Positions 1-14,900 of a stretch of 19,113 bases of DNA are shown here, in pieces. The position numbers and the translations under genes were made by a program. Origin of the DNA: Chloromonas sp. AAM2 (Eukaryota; Chlorophyta; Chlorophyceae; Chlamydomonadales; Chlamydomonadaceae). Where the stretch lies: NCBI GenBank assembly GCA_004335635.1, contig QAXH01005506.1, positions 2,499-21,611 on the forward strand. Reading direction: 5' to 3'. The notes under the pieces were generated by a model. That model did not search any database, was not told where the DNA came from, and saw only the letters and a list, made by a program, of their open reading frames with translations. Numbering within the stretch: the stretch's first letter is position 1; the number at the start of each line of letters is the position of its first letter.

Positions 1-43
1 CGCGTGTATGTGCTGAGACACACCGGTTTCAATGCCAGTCCCA

Positions 44-72
44 GGAATTGTCCCAGAACTGGCAAACTTCTT
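44..72 (-). repeat. Terminal segment of MITE-like repeat family, copy A
   Basis: The reverse complement carries TTTGCCAGTTCTGGGACAAT. It matches 18732-18760 at 28 of 29 positions in the opposite orientation, and more weakly the motif at 14387-14417. If these are element termini, this copy is the right end of an element lying mostly beyond the left edge of the window. Confidence 0.6.
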
Positions 73-282
73 TGATGGAATGACCATCCTGAGACAAGTT
101 CCGATTGATTTGACTTCGACAGTTGCGATTGATCGGTTCACCTCTGACAATTTTAGCTGATCTCATTATCTTTGCCAACGGGGCGCTTAGCGTGCCCTGT
201 GGGGTGATAGCCACAAGGGACTCACCAACCCTTGCTGACTCGGCTAGATTCCTATTTACTATGCTGTAGCAGTTGATGCAAT

Positions 283-344
283 GTTTGCTGCAGAAGTCTG
301 ATTTTCTGCAGTATAAGATTTGTCCATTTGCGTGGACGTGCTTC
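283..344 (+). repeat. 62-nt dispersed repeat, copy 1
   Basis: Begins GTTTGCTGCAGAAGTCTGAT and ends GGACGTGCTTC. The second copy at 6671-6732 has the same orientation and differs at 3 of 62 positions by my count. The similarity stops abruptly on both sides. The two copies lie on either side of the PGI gene. The family is unidentified. Confidence 0.85.
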
Positions 345-665
345 ATGCCATGAAGCACATCCACAGGTGTCACCATCCTGCTGCAGCACTCTGCACCAAG
401 TGTTGTTGTTGCCACTCCAGGTCAGGTTGAACTTTTGCCGCGAGACCCAGCCTGCCAGGTGCTGCGCACGCAGCAAGGCTGGAAATGCTTTTCGTCAAAG
501 TTTGGAAACATGAATTCAGTTGCTGTCACGTGAGAAGTGAAGGTGAGAACTCTTCTGTGCTCTTTGCTACTCGTCCAAGCAGTTCAGGGCCTTCACCCAG
601 ACTCCGACTGCGTGGCACGTGTACATATCGCGCACAGCTGCAGGCTTCTAACACAGCTTATCCCG

Positions 666-5933
<5,268 letters not shown>

Positions 5934-6080
5934 ACGCGTGGAAAACCACTTCTGGAGAGGTTCAACTCCTGGCGACCTTGAACCACTGATGCTTCAGCAG
6001 ATGTTTGCATGGCAGTGGCAGTAGCTAAGCCATGCCCAGATGGTGCAGCGTTATTCGCTTGACTCAAAAGTTAATGACTG

Positions 6081-6086
6081 AATAAA
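6081..6086 (+). terminator. Possible AATAAA polyadenylation signal for PGI
   Basis: AATAAA occurs 148 nt after the PGI stop codon, in a plausible position. Green algae such as Chlamydomonas mostly use TGTAA, which is not found in this flank, so this is a weak call from position and motif only. Confidence 0.25.
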
Positions 6087-6670
6087 ACTTTGGCCAACGC
6101 CAGTGTACGTTTTGATTTGGGCCTGCCTGGCCTGGCTCCTCCCGGGTTTTATGTTGCGCTCGCACAGGACAGCTTGTATTGCTCATTAGGATCTCCTTGG
6201 TCGTGCTTGCATGATATTCAGCGGATGTTGCTATTGCTCAACTGGTGCGATTGCAGTAGACGGTCCGCTTGAGCAGTATATGGAATTCTGGTTTCATCCG
6301 TGTACCTGCTGTAGAAACGGTTCCAACCCTCTGAGATCCCTGTGTTGAATCCTTCATGCCTGTGTACTAGTGAAACGCACTGGCTGGCTAACCACGGCGA
6401 AACTTGCTCTCAGCTGTGGGTCACGATCCTTTGTTCCAGGCGTGCTGGACCCCTCAGTCGTCAATGGCATTGGTCAGTTCGCCAGATATCTCGCTGTATC
6501 CCCCGGCAACTCTTGGTTGCGTATTCACAGGTAAACTAGCCCTAGTTCATTTTGTCCCTGGAGAACAGCTCGCCACCTTGAAGCCTGTCTGCGCACCTGT
6601 CATGAGCCCGGCTTGATGAATCAAAACATCGTCTCATGTCCCAATGGACGCAAAAAACAGAAGTTTTCCA

Positions 6671-6732
6671 GTTTGCTGCAGAAGTCTGATTTATTGCAGT
6701 ACAAGATTTGTCCATTTGCGTGGACGTGCTTC
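6671..6732 (+). repeat. 62-nt dispersed repeat, copy 2
   Basis: Direct repeat of 283-344, about 95% identical, located in the convergent intergenic region between PGI and squalene synthase. It is followed by a purine-rich stretch around 6765-6778. No terminal inverted repeats or coding capacity are visible. Confidence 0.85.
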
Positions 6733-7176
6733 CTGGTGTGCACCCCCTCCTTGTAGTAGTTCCAAAAAAAAGGGGAATGACTGACAAGCCCAGAACTAAC
6801 TCGTGTCTCAAGTTGATCTGATGTACCAGCTCAGCTCAACACCTCATCTGCAGAACCCGACTGCTCGGTCTCTTCAACATTGGACGCAGCACATCAGGTC
6901 CACAAGGTCACCTCAAGTGCGACCCGCCAAGTCCCGGTCACATGCTGTGCAACCCAACGACACAACTGAAACAACCAGACCACAAAATTCAATAGCGGCT
7001 TAGCCACCACGTGTCATCCAAGACGCACCAAGATGCGCTCTGTCATGAATCCATCAACACCCAGGCTGGGCAATTGTTTGGTAGGGCCAGGGAGACGATG
7101 CATTTCAGATCACACACATGAGAATACCAGTCACAATTTCACAGCTGGGTGCAAGCAAACAGCTTCTGATCAGGCA

Positions 7177-10100
7177 TCAGTGGCGAACGAACACAGTCAT
7201 ACGCACTGTCAAAAGCAGTAGTAATGCCGCAATAACACGATGCAAGGTGAGGTAGTTCGCAAACAGGCTCTGAGGCAGCAGCTCAGGCAGGCCTTGCCCC
7301 AAGCCAAACACCACGTAGAAGTAGACCCCGGCCAGCACCAGGCCAACGTAGTCCGTGAGCAAGGCGCTCAGCGTTACACCCGGAGGCCCTTGCTTTTGCC
7401 GCCACTGCAAACATACAATAAGATGGCATGAAGCATACTGAACGCGCTGCACCTGACTGCACCCTACCACTCGTGCGCGGTAGGCAGGATGCATGCGATC
7501 TTACATCGAGGCTGATGGCCTTGCAAAGATGCATGAGCAGGCTGATGCCACGTTGCACGTGGTTGTGTGTGCCGCGCTGCATGGTCGCTAGCCTGCCCAC
7601 CTTCTTGAGCGCTTTGTTGCATGTGGTGATGTGGGAGGCGAGCAGGGCCTGCCCTTCCCGCCGGGTGGGGTCGGACGCCAACACATCCTTGCTCGCCTGC
7701 ACCAAACAACGTTCAGGCATAGTATCAGACAAAGAAATACGTTTTCAGCGCAGCTTTTGGCGGACCAACAGGTCCAGCTGGCTTCAACACGCAAACACAA
7801 ATGCACCCGTGTACAAAACCAAGCAGTCACAAGCAATGTGGCTTGCACTGCATCTGTTGCGCCACCAATGAGTACCAAGTCAGCCTGAGTACACACTGGC
7901 AGTGATAATTTGGCACGCGAGCCAGACTGCGCCTCCTGTGCTCACCTTGGCCTGCAGTGTCTTCATGAACATGAGGAACCACGTCAACAAGTCGCCCATG
8001 TTTGAGCAGCTCTGGAACACGGCTGCGGTCTGCCCTCTTCGCATCTTGACAACACCTGTGGCAACCAAAATGATGACAGGCAGCCGACCATCAAGCAAGG
8101 ACATTGCATTACAGACCGAGGATGAAAAAAGAACACAAAAACCCTGTGGCAACAAATACACTGACACCAACACCAACACCGACACACACACAGCTTTTCT
8201 TAGGCGTTGACATGGACCTTGCAGAGGACCCAGAACCTTGCTTGATGTTTTGGAAGGCATCCTGCTCATGCTTTGGTAAGGGTGGTGGCATGGGCTGCTA
8301 ACAAGCGCCTCGATTGGTTGGTCTGCAGATCAGCCATTGAGGCGCATAGGTTAGCATCGTTGGCAACCGATATCAGAGCACCCTCACCCTCAAAGACCTT
8401 CTCGTTGTTGTAGACCTGAGACAGTGTGCCCAGGGCCATGATCTGGGGGATGGCGCAGAACCGGAAGATGGGTGCGTTGTGCAGGCTTTGCATGTAGCGC
8501 ACACAGTGCGGCACGTGCTGAAGGGCGTCCACAACCTGTGAGTGCACGTGGAACACGCGCATCGTGGTACACAACACGCACAAAGGAGTGTGCAGTGAGC
8601 AGCAGGTAATGCTGAACCAGAAGCCTGCACCACTCTTAGCAGTGTACGCCAAACTGTGCCAAGCCTTCCATAACAGTTTGTTGTGCCGCTAGAAAGCACA
8701 GCTGGCCACTGCTCATAACTGTCATAGCATGTGTTTGGGCCCACCATGTGATTCAAGCACTGCACTGCTTGCTCGCGGTTGGCTGGCGCGGCGAAGCTGT
8801 TGAGCGTGGCCCCATATCTGCCCCAGATCTCCTGGGGCCAGAACATGCGCGGGGCGGGCTCTTCCATGATGTCCTCCTGAAAGACACGGACCAGGCTCAT
8901 CATGGTCATCGATGTACTGAGAACAACATGGAGCTACTGTTTTATGTGACCATAGCAAGCTGACCACAAGGACGAAGCAGCCCGAACCCACAGTTTCATG
9001 TCAATCCGAGACGGTGGTTACTGAGAAACGCATTTCTGATCCATCTGCGTCAGCCTAGGACAGAACCGGCATCAGATGACTTGACAACATGAAGCCGACA
9101 AAAGGCTGTCAGTTGAAATGGCATCGACAGCAGGTCAATAACATGTGTCACCCTACTTACAAGGTAGTCCCGTATGATGTTTGTTTTCTGCAGTAGCAGG
9201 CCCATGTGGTTTGCCAGGTCCTCCTGATTGCGCATGTCCTCCGACTCCAGACCGGAGGCGGCTGCAGGGCATCACAGTGGGAGGTTATCATGTCAGTGGT
9301 AAGCGTGAACCAGACCCGTGTGTGCCCATAGGATTACGACTGCAATGGCGTCAGCATGTCGCCTTACAGAGTCAATCATGATCAAATAACAGTGTGAAGC
9401 ATGGAAGTCCCGTGTTCCAGCATGGCCACGACTGGCCTGAGAGGAAGGAGCTTGAGGATCATTCACGCCGCAGGTGTGATTGCATGGCACCAAAGGGTTA
9501 CTCACCAAACAGCTCTGACAGTCCTACGCCCACCAGGCCTGCCACGTAGAAGCAGTACTCGTCATACTGTGCCACTGTCTTCACCTGCACATGCGGCATG
9601 GTGCAGCAGAGCAGTGACTGGTGAGGGTCAAACAGTGGGTGGGTCAGAGAAACAGGTCTGTTGTTGGCTACTGACCAGCAAAGCTGCGTTGTGTGTGGCA
9701 CTCCATGACGCTGTGCCGCTGGCGAGTGCTGAAAAGGCTGAAAGCCACCTTAACCACCTAACCACTTTGACCAACAATAAAGTAACCAACAACAAACTAA
9801 ATAAATAGATAAAAAGCCTGCTGCTGGACGCACGACATGCCAAAGTCCTGCTGAAGCTGCACCTCCAGTCGTAGGGTTTCGCGAACTTTGGCTGCATCTG
9901 CCTTCCGCGGCTGTCCTACTGATGACAAGGGTGCCAAATCCTGATAATAACTGTGCCAATGGCAAACGGGCATTCCGTTCTTGATGCAACTGCCACTGTG
10001 GCTTGACTTTGTCGTCAAAACCGGTCTCGTATTCAGGGTCTTTACCCTTTAGGCGCGAGGATTCACGGGGTGAAGATTCCATGACACAAGTGGGCTGCGA

Positions 10101-11331
10101 AAAAAGCTTTATTCTAAGGCCCAAAACCTGAACAGTTAACCACCCTAACCACCTCAACCATCTTGACCAGTAATGTTCCCTGGACCTTGTGCAAGCAGTT
10201 GTAGCCTGCTGCCCATTCGTACGCTCACGTCTGTTTGGATGTACTTTGCCATGCCCTCGCCCATGCGCCTCGTGATGTCAGCAATGGTGTCTTGGAAGGG
10301 TTCCTCCAAACTCAAGAAGGCACGGACCACGATGTCAAACTGACTCATGAGCCGCTTGTAGTGCTTATAGCCGCACTGCATGGTGAAGCCCCTGTGGGCG
10401 CACACGGCGGACCAGGCAGGACTAACGCATGGCACACCCCACGTCACAAGCTCCGATGGATTGCCTGTCTGGTTGTGGTGCAGCTGACAGGTCCCTCCGA
10501 GCTCTGACTAGCTGTGGCGCACTGCTGGAACGCCTGTCTGGGTGGTGGTGCAGCTGACAGCAGAGAGTTCCTACTTTTTGTTGTGTAGCCCCTTACTGGG
10601 CGAACATCAGCAGGCACCCTGCCATCACCCCAGCAAGTAGGGCTGCCCAGTGTCATGTCATCCGCATCGCTGCTGCCTCCGTCACGTCAAAGCGTTTCAG
10701 GTGCTCCACAGTTTGAATTGCTGTGTCACTCACTCTCGGTAAATGCTTTTGTGAAAGCTCAACAAATGCGGCAATTTGAAACTGTCATCCAGTGCCATGT
10801 CATCCTCCACTGTGTCGAGGCCACGCAGGACAAGGTAGAAGACACACACAGCATCACGTAGTGGTTGGGGAAGCTCTTGGATGACCACAGCAAAGCTGCA
10901 CGCAACATGTGGCAGCAGATGAGCACACACACCACCTGGAGCCAGTATGTACCAACCAACAATGCTTTATAGCTCATCAACAAGTGCAGAGGTGCAACTG
11001 CCCAGTGATCTACTAAAACACGGCCAACGGTATCTCTTGATGCTGGGTACCTGTCACTTGTGTCAAGTGTGCCTGCGAGCACAAACTGAACCTTCTGAGC
11101 TTACCTGCGCGATACGTCGTTTAGCATACCGTAGCAAAACGCCCAGTCTGCATCCTTGGGCAGCTTAGTTGCCTGCTTCGCTGCATAGTACATTTTGATC
11201 TGCACATTGACACAGCACGCGGGACATTATACGCCGCATTGGCATGTCTTACAGCTGCTGATGAACATCGCTTATCTCACCAAGGGCAGCAGCTCGTCAG
11301 GGTGCGAAAGAAGCTCTCCGACTTTGCCCAT
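7177..11331 (-). CDS. SQS1: Squalene synthase (farnesyl-diphosphate farnesyltransferase), 11 exons
   Basis: Joins two farnesyl diphosphates head to head through presqualene diphosphate, then reduces the product with NADPH to squalene, the committed step to sterols at the ER membrane. Exons in coding order: 11281-11331, 11105-11199, 10734-10895, 10229-10391, 9506-9584, 9161-9261, 8745-8876, 8388-8535, 7946-8055, 7505-7696, 7177-7404. All introns are GT-AG, phases agree, and the product is 486 aa against about 410 in plants. Seen: DTVED at 76-80 (first Asp-rich Mg site) after [24 protein letters not shown] at 164-176; [12 protein letters not shown] with the second Asp-rich motif at 215-219, split by intron 6 between DYL and ED; and FCAIPQ at 287-292. 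The C-terminus has two hydrophobic stretches, about 430-446 and 463-477, consistent with a membrane anchor. The start matches the plant N-terminus ([17 protein letters not shown]). The extra length lies mainly in the last two exons, which are the least conserved. Confidence 0.95.
8158..8190. repeat. CA-rich simple repeat in SQS intron 8
   Basis: Tandem ACACCA-like hexamers passing into an AC dinucleotide run. On the coding (minus) strand it reads as a GT-rich tract about 100 nt upstream of the exon 9 acceptor. Microsatellite. Confidence 0.7.
9745..10169. repeat. Pair of direct AACCACC-rich repeats in SQS intron 4
   Basis: Two copies, at 9745-9773 and 10140-10169, share the pattern CCACC(T/C)TAACCACCT followed by AACCA and TTGACCA, with one single-base indel and a few substitutions. 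They are about 395 nt apart in the same orientation within the longest SQS intron (9585-10228). The intervening sequence shows no obvious duplication. Confidence 0.65.
10463..10560. repeat. Tandem repeat pair in SQS intron 3
   Basis: The segment GCCTGTCTGG followed by GTGGTGCAGCTGACAG occurs at 10463-10490 and again at 10532-10560, a period of about 69-70 nt, with one substitution and one indel. Intronic with no coding role. Confidence 0.75.
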
Positions 11332-11660
11332 CGTGAATTGACAATCGCGATCTCAGAGTTGAATTGTAAGGGGATCTGCCAATGCGCGTATGATATAGAC
11401 TAGCGCATGATTACCAGCAAATCAGCGGGTCAAAACCAAACACAAATTTCCAAGGTGCACATGGGGCATGTGCACCTGATCCAGGAAAATTGATGTGAGC
11501 CTTGCCGCCAGATTTGCAGGCAGCGTAAGTGCTCAAGAACTGGCTGAAGCCCGGTCTTTATCGCAGCATGCCATCTTTGTAGCCGCCGGCATCGGAAAAA
11601 GCGTTTTGGGGCTTGCGACGTACTTGGAGCGCCGCAGGGCTTCCCTTCTCGTTGGCCACG
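11332..11660. promoter_or_regulatory. Divergent promoter region between SQS and TOC75
   Basis: Only 329 bp separate the two start codons, which face away from each other, so both promoters and both 5' untranslated regions must fit here unless upstream noncoding exons exist. The minus strand has a weak TATA-like CTATATCA about 60 nt upstream of the SQS ATG (11391-11398). A perfect inverted repeat lies at 11453-11477. The TOC75 frame is closed upstream by a TAG at 11580-11582. Transcription start sites cannot be placed from sequence. Confidence 0.6.
11453..11477. promoter_or_regulatory. Perfect inverted repeat in the SQS/TOC75 promoter
   Basis: Arms AGGTGCACATG and CATGTGCACCT are exact reverse complements, 11 nt each, separated by GGG. 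It lies 122 nt from the SQS start and 184 nt from the TOC75 start. This symmetry suits a dimeric transcription-factor site, though a hairpin in a transcript leader is also possible. I cannot name a factor. Confidence 0.45.
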
Positions 11661-11930
11661 ATGGTTCTCAGCCAACGAGGATCGCTGGCCTCTGGCCGCG
11701 TGGCACAGGCCAGCCAACCTAGGCCTTCATCTACCAGCTTACATCATCGGAGGCCAGTTTATACGAGATGCCAGGCGCATGAGCAGGCCAGCACCTCCGG
11801 CATGCCATCCTCTCCAACACAACTGCCCTCTGGTCCTTCTTTCTCCATTCGGGGCCTCTGGAAGCGAGCAGCCGCTCCCATCGGCCTGTTTAGCGCTTCA
11901 TGTGCGTCAAGCTTCGTCATGCTCCCAAGC
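11661..11930 (+). other. TOC75: Toc75 N-terminal transit peptide region
   Basis: Residues 1-90 begin MVLSQRGSLASGRVAQASQ and are rich in Ser, Arg, Ala, Pro and Gln with only one acidic residue, followed by a hydrophobic patch (FSASCASSFVMLPS) just before the glycine tract. Plant Toc75 is known to use a bipartite presequence, with a stromal transit peptide followed by an envelope stop signal that includes poly-glycine. The same arrangement is visible here. Confidence 0.75.
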
Positions 11931-14900
11931 ATGGGTAATGGCTCAGGGCCTGGAGGTTGGGGACGAGGAGGCGGTGGAGGTGGTGGAGGAGGCGGGCATG
12001 GTGGGAACATGCCAGGGGGAGATGGCACCCAATGCCTGTTTGATGTGGCAGCAGAAGAGGAAGAGGTGACAGGTTTGCCTGAGTCAGAAGATCCAGACAA
12101 GCAGCAGCCCAAACGCAGCTGGAACGACCTTGTGACACCCTCAGACGATCTAGATGAGGCACCACAGGGTCAGAGATCAGGCACCAACCGCTGTGTCGAG
12201 GTTGCAATTGAAGGTTGGCCCTCTGTGGGATCATTGCCCAAGAAGGTGAGACTCAAGCAGGCCATCCTGCAGTCCCAGCCGTTGTACGTTGCCAGGTGCA
12301 TGCGTCTGAATGGCTGTTGATCATGGCAACCTGACACATCCATTCTCAATGATACAGAACTATCTAGGGTAGTTGGTGACACAGCTGCCATCCTTGCCTG
12401 TTGGCCGTTTGTTGGTCTGGCACGACAGATCAGCCTGTGGGCATGGAAGCCAGCCTGCACTGGGTACACAGATGGGATGCACGTTCTTGCCATGCTATCA
12501 TGGGCACAGCAGGCACACAGGCAGTGCGCTGAGCACAGCATATGATTGGCTGCAACCGGGGACAGTCCGGCACACCACTGCATGGCACTTGCCCTCTCAA
12601 CCATGCAAACGGGGCAGTGCGGCACACCACTGCATGGCACCGGCCGTCTTGGCAGTCCTGCATGTGCCCTGACCGCCCCTATGGAGATTTTGATGGCACA
12701 CACTAACACCTGTGTTCCCTTGGCCCCTGTAGGGTGAGCTCCAGGACATGCTGAGTGTCCAGGAAGGACACATCTTCGACTACCAGGACATTGTGGACGA
12801 CAGGCGCAGGTTGGAAACGTAAGTGGAACATGCACGTGCATGCTATCTCGGGGGGTTTCATCTGGGGCACATACCAAGGAACGCCTACGGTACATGCAGT
12901 TAACAGCCTGGCTTGTTGCTGTATCGGCAGAGTAAGACCTCCATTCACAGGCACAGCTGCGGTTAGCACTCATGCAGTGGAACTGAAATCAGGATACATC
13001 TGCTTGCTGATGGAGTTGGATGCTAGCTCCAACTACTAAACTGATCGACGCTTTTGCATGATTTTGTGTTTGCAGTCAGTACGATGAGTACATTGCCAAG
13101 GTGGAGATCAAAACCGAGTTCGTTGACGACAAGACCAACCACCAGCGGGTGGTGTACAAGTTCACGCCCTACCAGTTCACTGGCATTGATGACATTCAGA
13201 TCAAGGGCGCTGCGCTGATGCCTGCCAAGGTCCAGGAGACGATCATCAAGTCGTGCATGCCTGAGAACGTGTACAAGGTGGACATTGGCGTCATGGATAA
13301 AGTGCGGGAGAAGATTGAGAAGTGGTGAGTGGCCGGAAGAGGAACAAGCAGGTCAAGGGATGCTACACATGGTCAGGTTCAGCCTGGGTGTTGTGAGGCA
13401 CGTGCATGTGCGTGCCGCAGGCAGATGTGACAGATGGGCAGACAGCCAGACAGGCAGGGCATTGGCAGGGTGCAGAGCATGTCGCAGTCTAAGATCGGTC
13501 ACTAAGGGTGCGCAATGAGGCAGGGTTGGGGTCTGGCAGCAGACGGAACGGGCTTTTTTCCAACCGGCGCCAGCTGTGCTGCTGCAGCAGCCCGCAGGCA
13601 CACATAGCAGGGCAGCCATCCCTTGCATCCCGTGGTGTCTGTGCCATGCCAGGTACCAGGACCGCGGGCTGCCCTTCTGCTACGTGGGTTTCTTTGACGG
13701 CATGGAGGAGGGCACCCTGCGCGCCAACGTGATCGAGGCAAAGATCAATGACGTGAGCGTGCGCTACTCGCGCATGAAGCCGGGCGATGAGAGCGAGGAC
13801 GAGGGGTATGCGGCGGGAGAGGTGGTGCCAGCGGAGAGGATCGTGCAGTCGGCGGGGTTCAAGGTCGGTGGGGATGGGCACGTGACACGGTAGTGTATGG
13901 CCAATCTTTAGGTGTGTATGTGTAAGAGATATGGGTATGCCATGGCTAAACGGGGCAGGCATGTTGAAGGCTGATCAGGTGCTCACCCAAAGGTTCACTA
14001 TGACAGACCAAACGGGGCCGGCGAGTGTCAGCTGCTAATTGTGAAGCACATCAGCAAGAAAGGCGGTGGTGTGTCAAGCAGGCTGTTAGTTTTCAATGTG
14101 ACATTTGTTGCCATTGATGTGTTTGGCATCCTGCTGGGACGTCAATCACTTGCTGTCCTGTGTTCGGTCACTCCATGACCCCTGCAGAAAGGGGAGCACT
14201 ACCACATAGACGACGGGTATGACGCCATGAACAACGTGTACGCGTGTGGCCTGCTCGAGGACATCAACATAGAGCCCGAGCAGGACATGCAGGACCCCAG
14301 CAAGATCAACATCAAGATCAAGGTGGAGGAGGTGGAGCCGAGGAGCATGGAGGTGAGAGGGGGAAATAGTTAAGATGAACACGCAAAAAAAAGTCTGCCC
14401 GTTCTGGGACAATTCTTGTGTGACTCTCAGTTCTGGGGCAGTTGGTGTGCGACTCCTCATGTGTTCTGCCACCGCGAATTCCTCATGTATTAGAACTGAA
14501 TTGGATTGATTATTACTTGCTTAATACTCTAAATTCAATGACCTGATGACATTCTTATAGCTTGGCCTCAAGGCCAAGTTGCGGCGCTCCCACATATTGA
14601 CTGCTGGGTTCGGCATAGATTGCAAACAAGTAAATCTAACTGGTGTTTTTTCAAGCACTCCGCATGGGCCTCGGAGCTCTTCGCACGAATCGGAGATGAG
14701 AGAAGCGTTCAAAAACAACTGGCAAACTTCTTAGGTGTCGCACGTGCTTTACATCCCACAACAAGCATCTCAGAAGGCGTGGGAGACAGAGGGAGGACGG
14801 TGGGATATGTCCACCGAGGCAAGTCGTTTTTGTTGATGGGAGTTTTTAAATGGATTGCAAATCCAACAAAGGCAAGGGCAACCAGAGGCTGCCGCTGCTG

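Larger units (their letters stand above)
1..665. other. Intergenic region upstream of PGI
   Basis: I recognise no gene here. It contains the end of a dispersed repeat at 44-72, one copy of a 62-nt repeat at 283-344, and sequence that should hold the PGI promoter and 5' untranslated region. A 128-codon open frame on the minus strand (29-415) resembles no family I know and runs through both repeats, so I do not call it a gene. An in-frame stop at 531-533 and the lack of any ATG before 666 in that frame limit where the PGI protein can begin. Confidence 0.6.
5934..7176. other. Convergent intergenic region between PGI and SQS
   Basis: About 1.24 kb between two convergent stop codons. It should contain both 3' untranslated regions. 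I see no protein family, RNA gene or element with recognisable ends beyond the 62-nt repeat copy at 6671-6732. The small open frames here lack any family signature. The chlorophycean polyadenylation signal TGTAA is absent on the plus strand and its complement TTACA is absent as well. Confidence 0.6.

Noticed and set aside
29..415. 128-codon open frame on the minus strand upstream of PGI
   Set aside because: It matches no family I recognise, overlaps two dispersed repeat segments, and has no supporting splice or promoter context.
537..665. N-terminal extension of PGI resembling a secretory signal peptide (VKVRTLLCSLLLVQA)
   Set aside because: The first codon is GTG, not ATG, and the frame is closed just upstream at 531-533. 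The first ATG is at 666, which yields a transit-like peptide.
8266..8387. Continuation of the SQS exon 8 frame into 8266 as coding sequence
   Set aside because: The frame stays open but leaves the conserved family sequence after VFEG. Splicing at 8388 to the exon at 8055 restores [11 protein letters not shown], which matches plant enzymes.
11375..11379. TGTAA motif in the SQS/TOC75 intergenic region
   Set aside because: No plus-strand gene ends here, so it cannot be a polyadenylation signal for a gene in the window.
12170..12973. 267-codon minus-strand open frame
   Set aside because: It lies antisense across TOC75 exon 1, intron 1, exon 2 and part of intron 2, is Cys/His-rich without a domain pattern, and is best explained as a chance frame.
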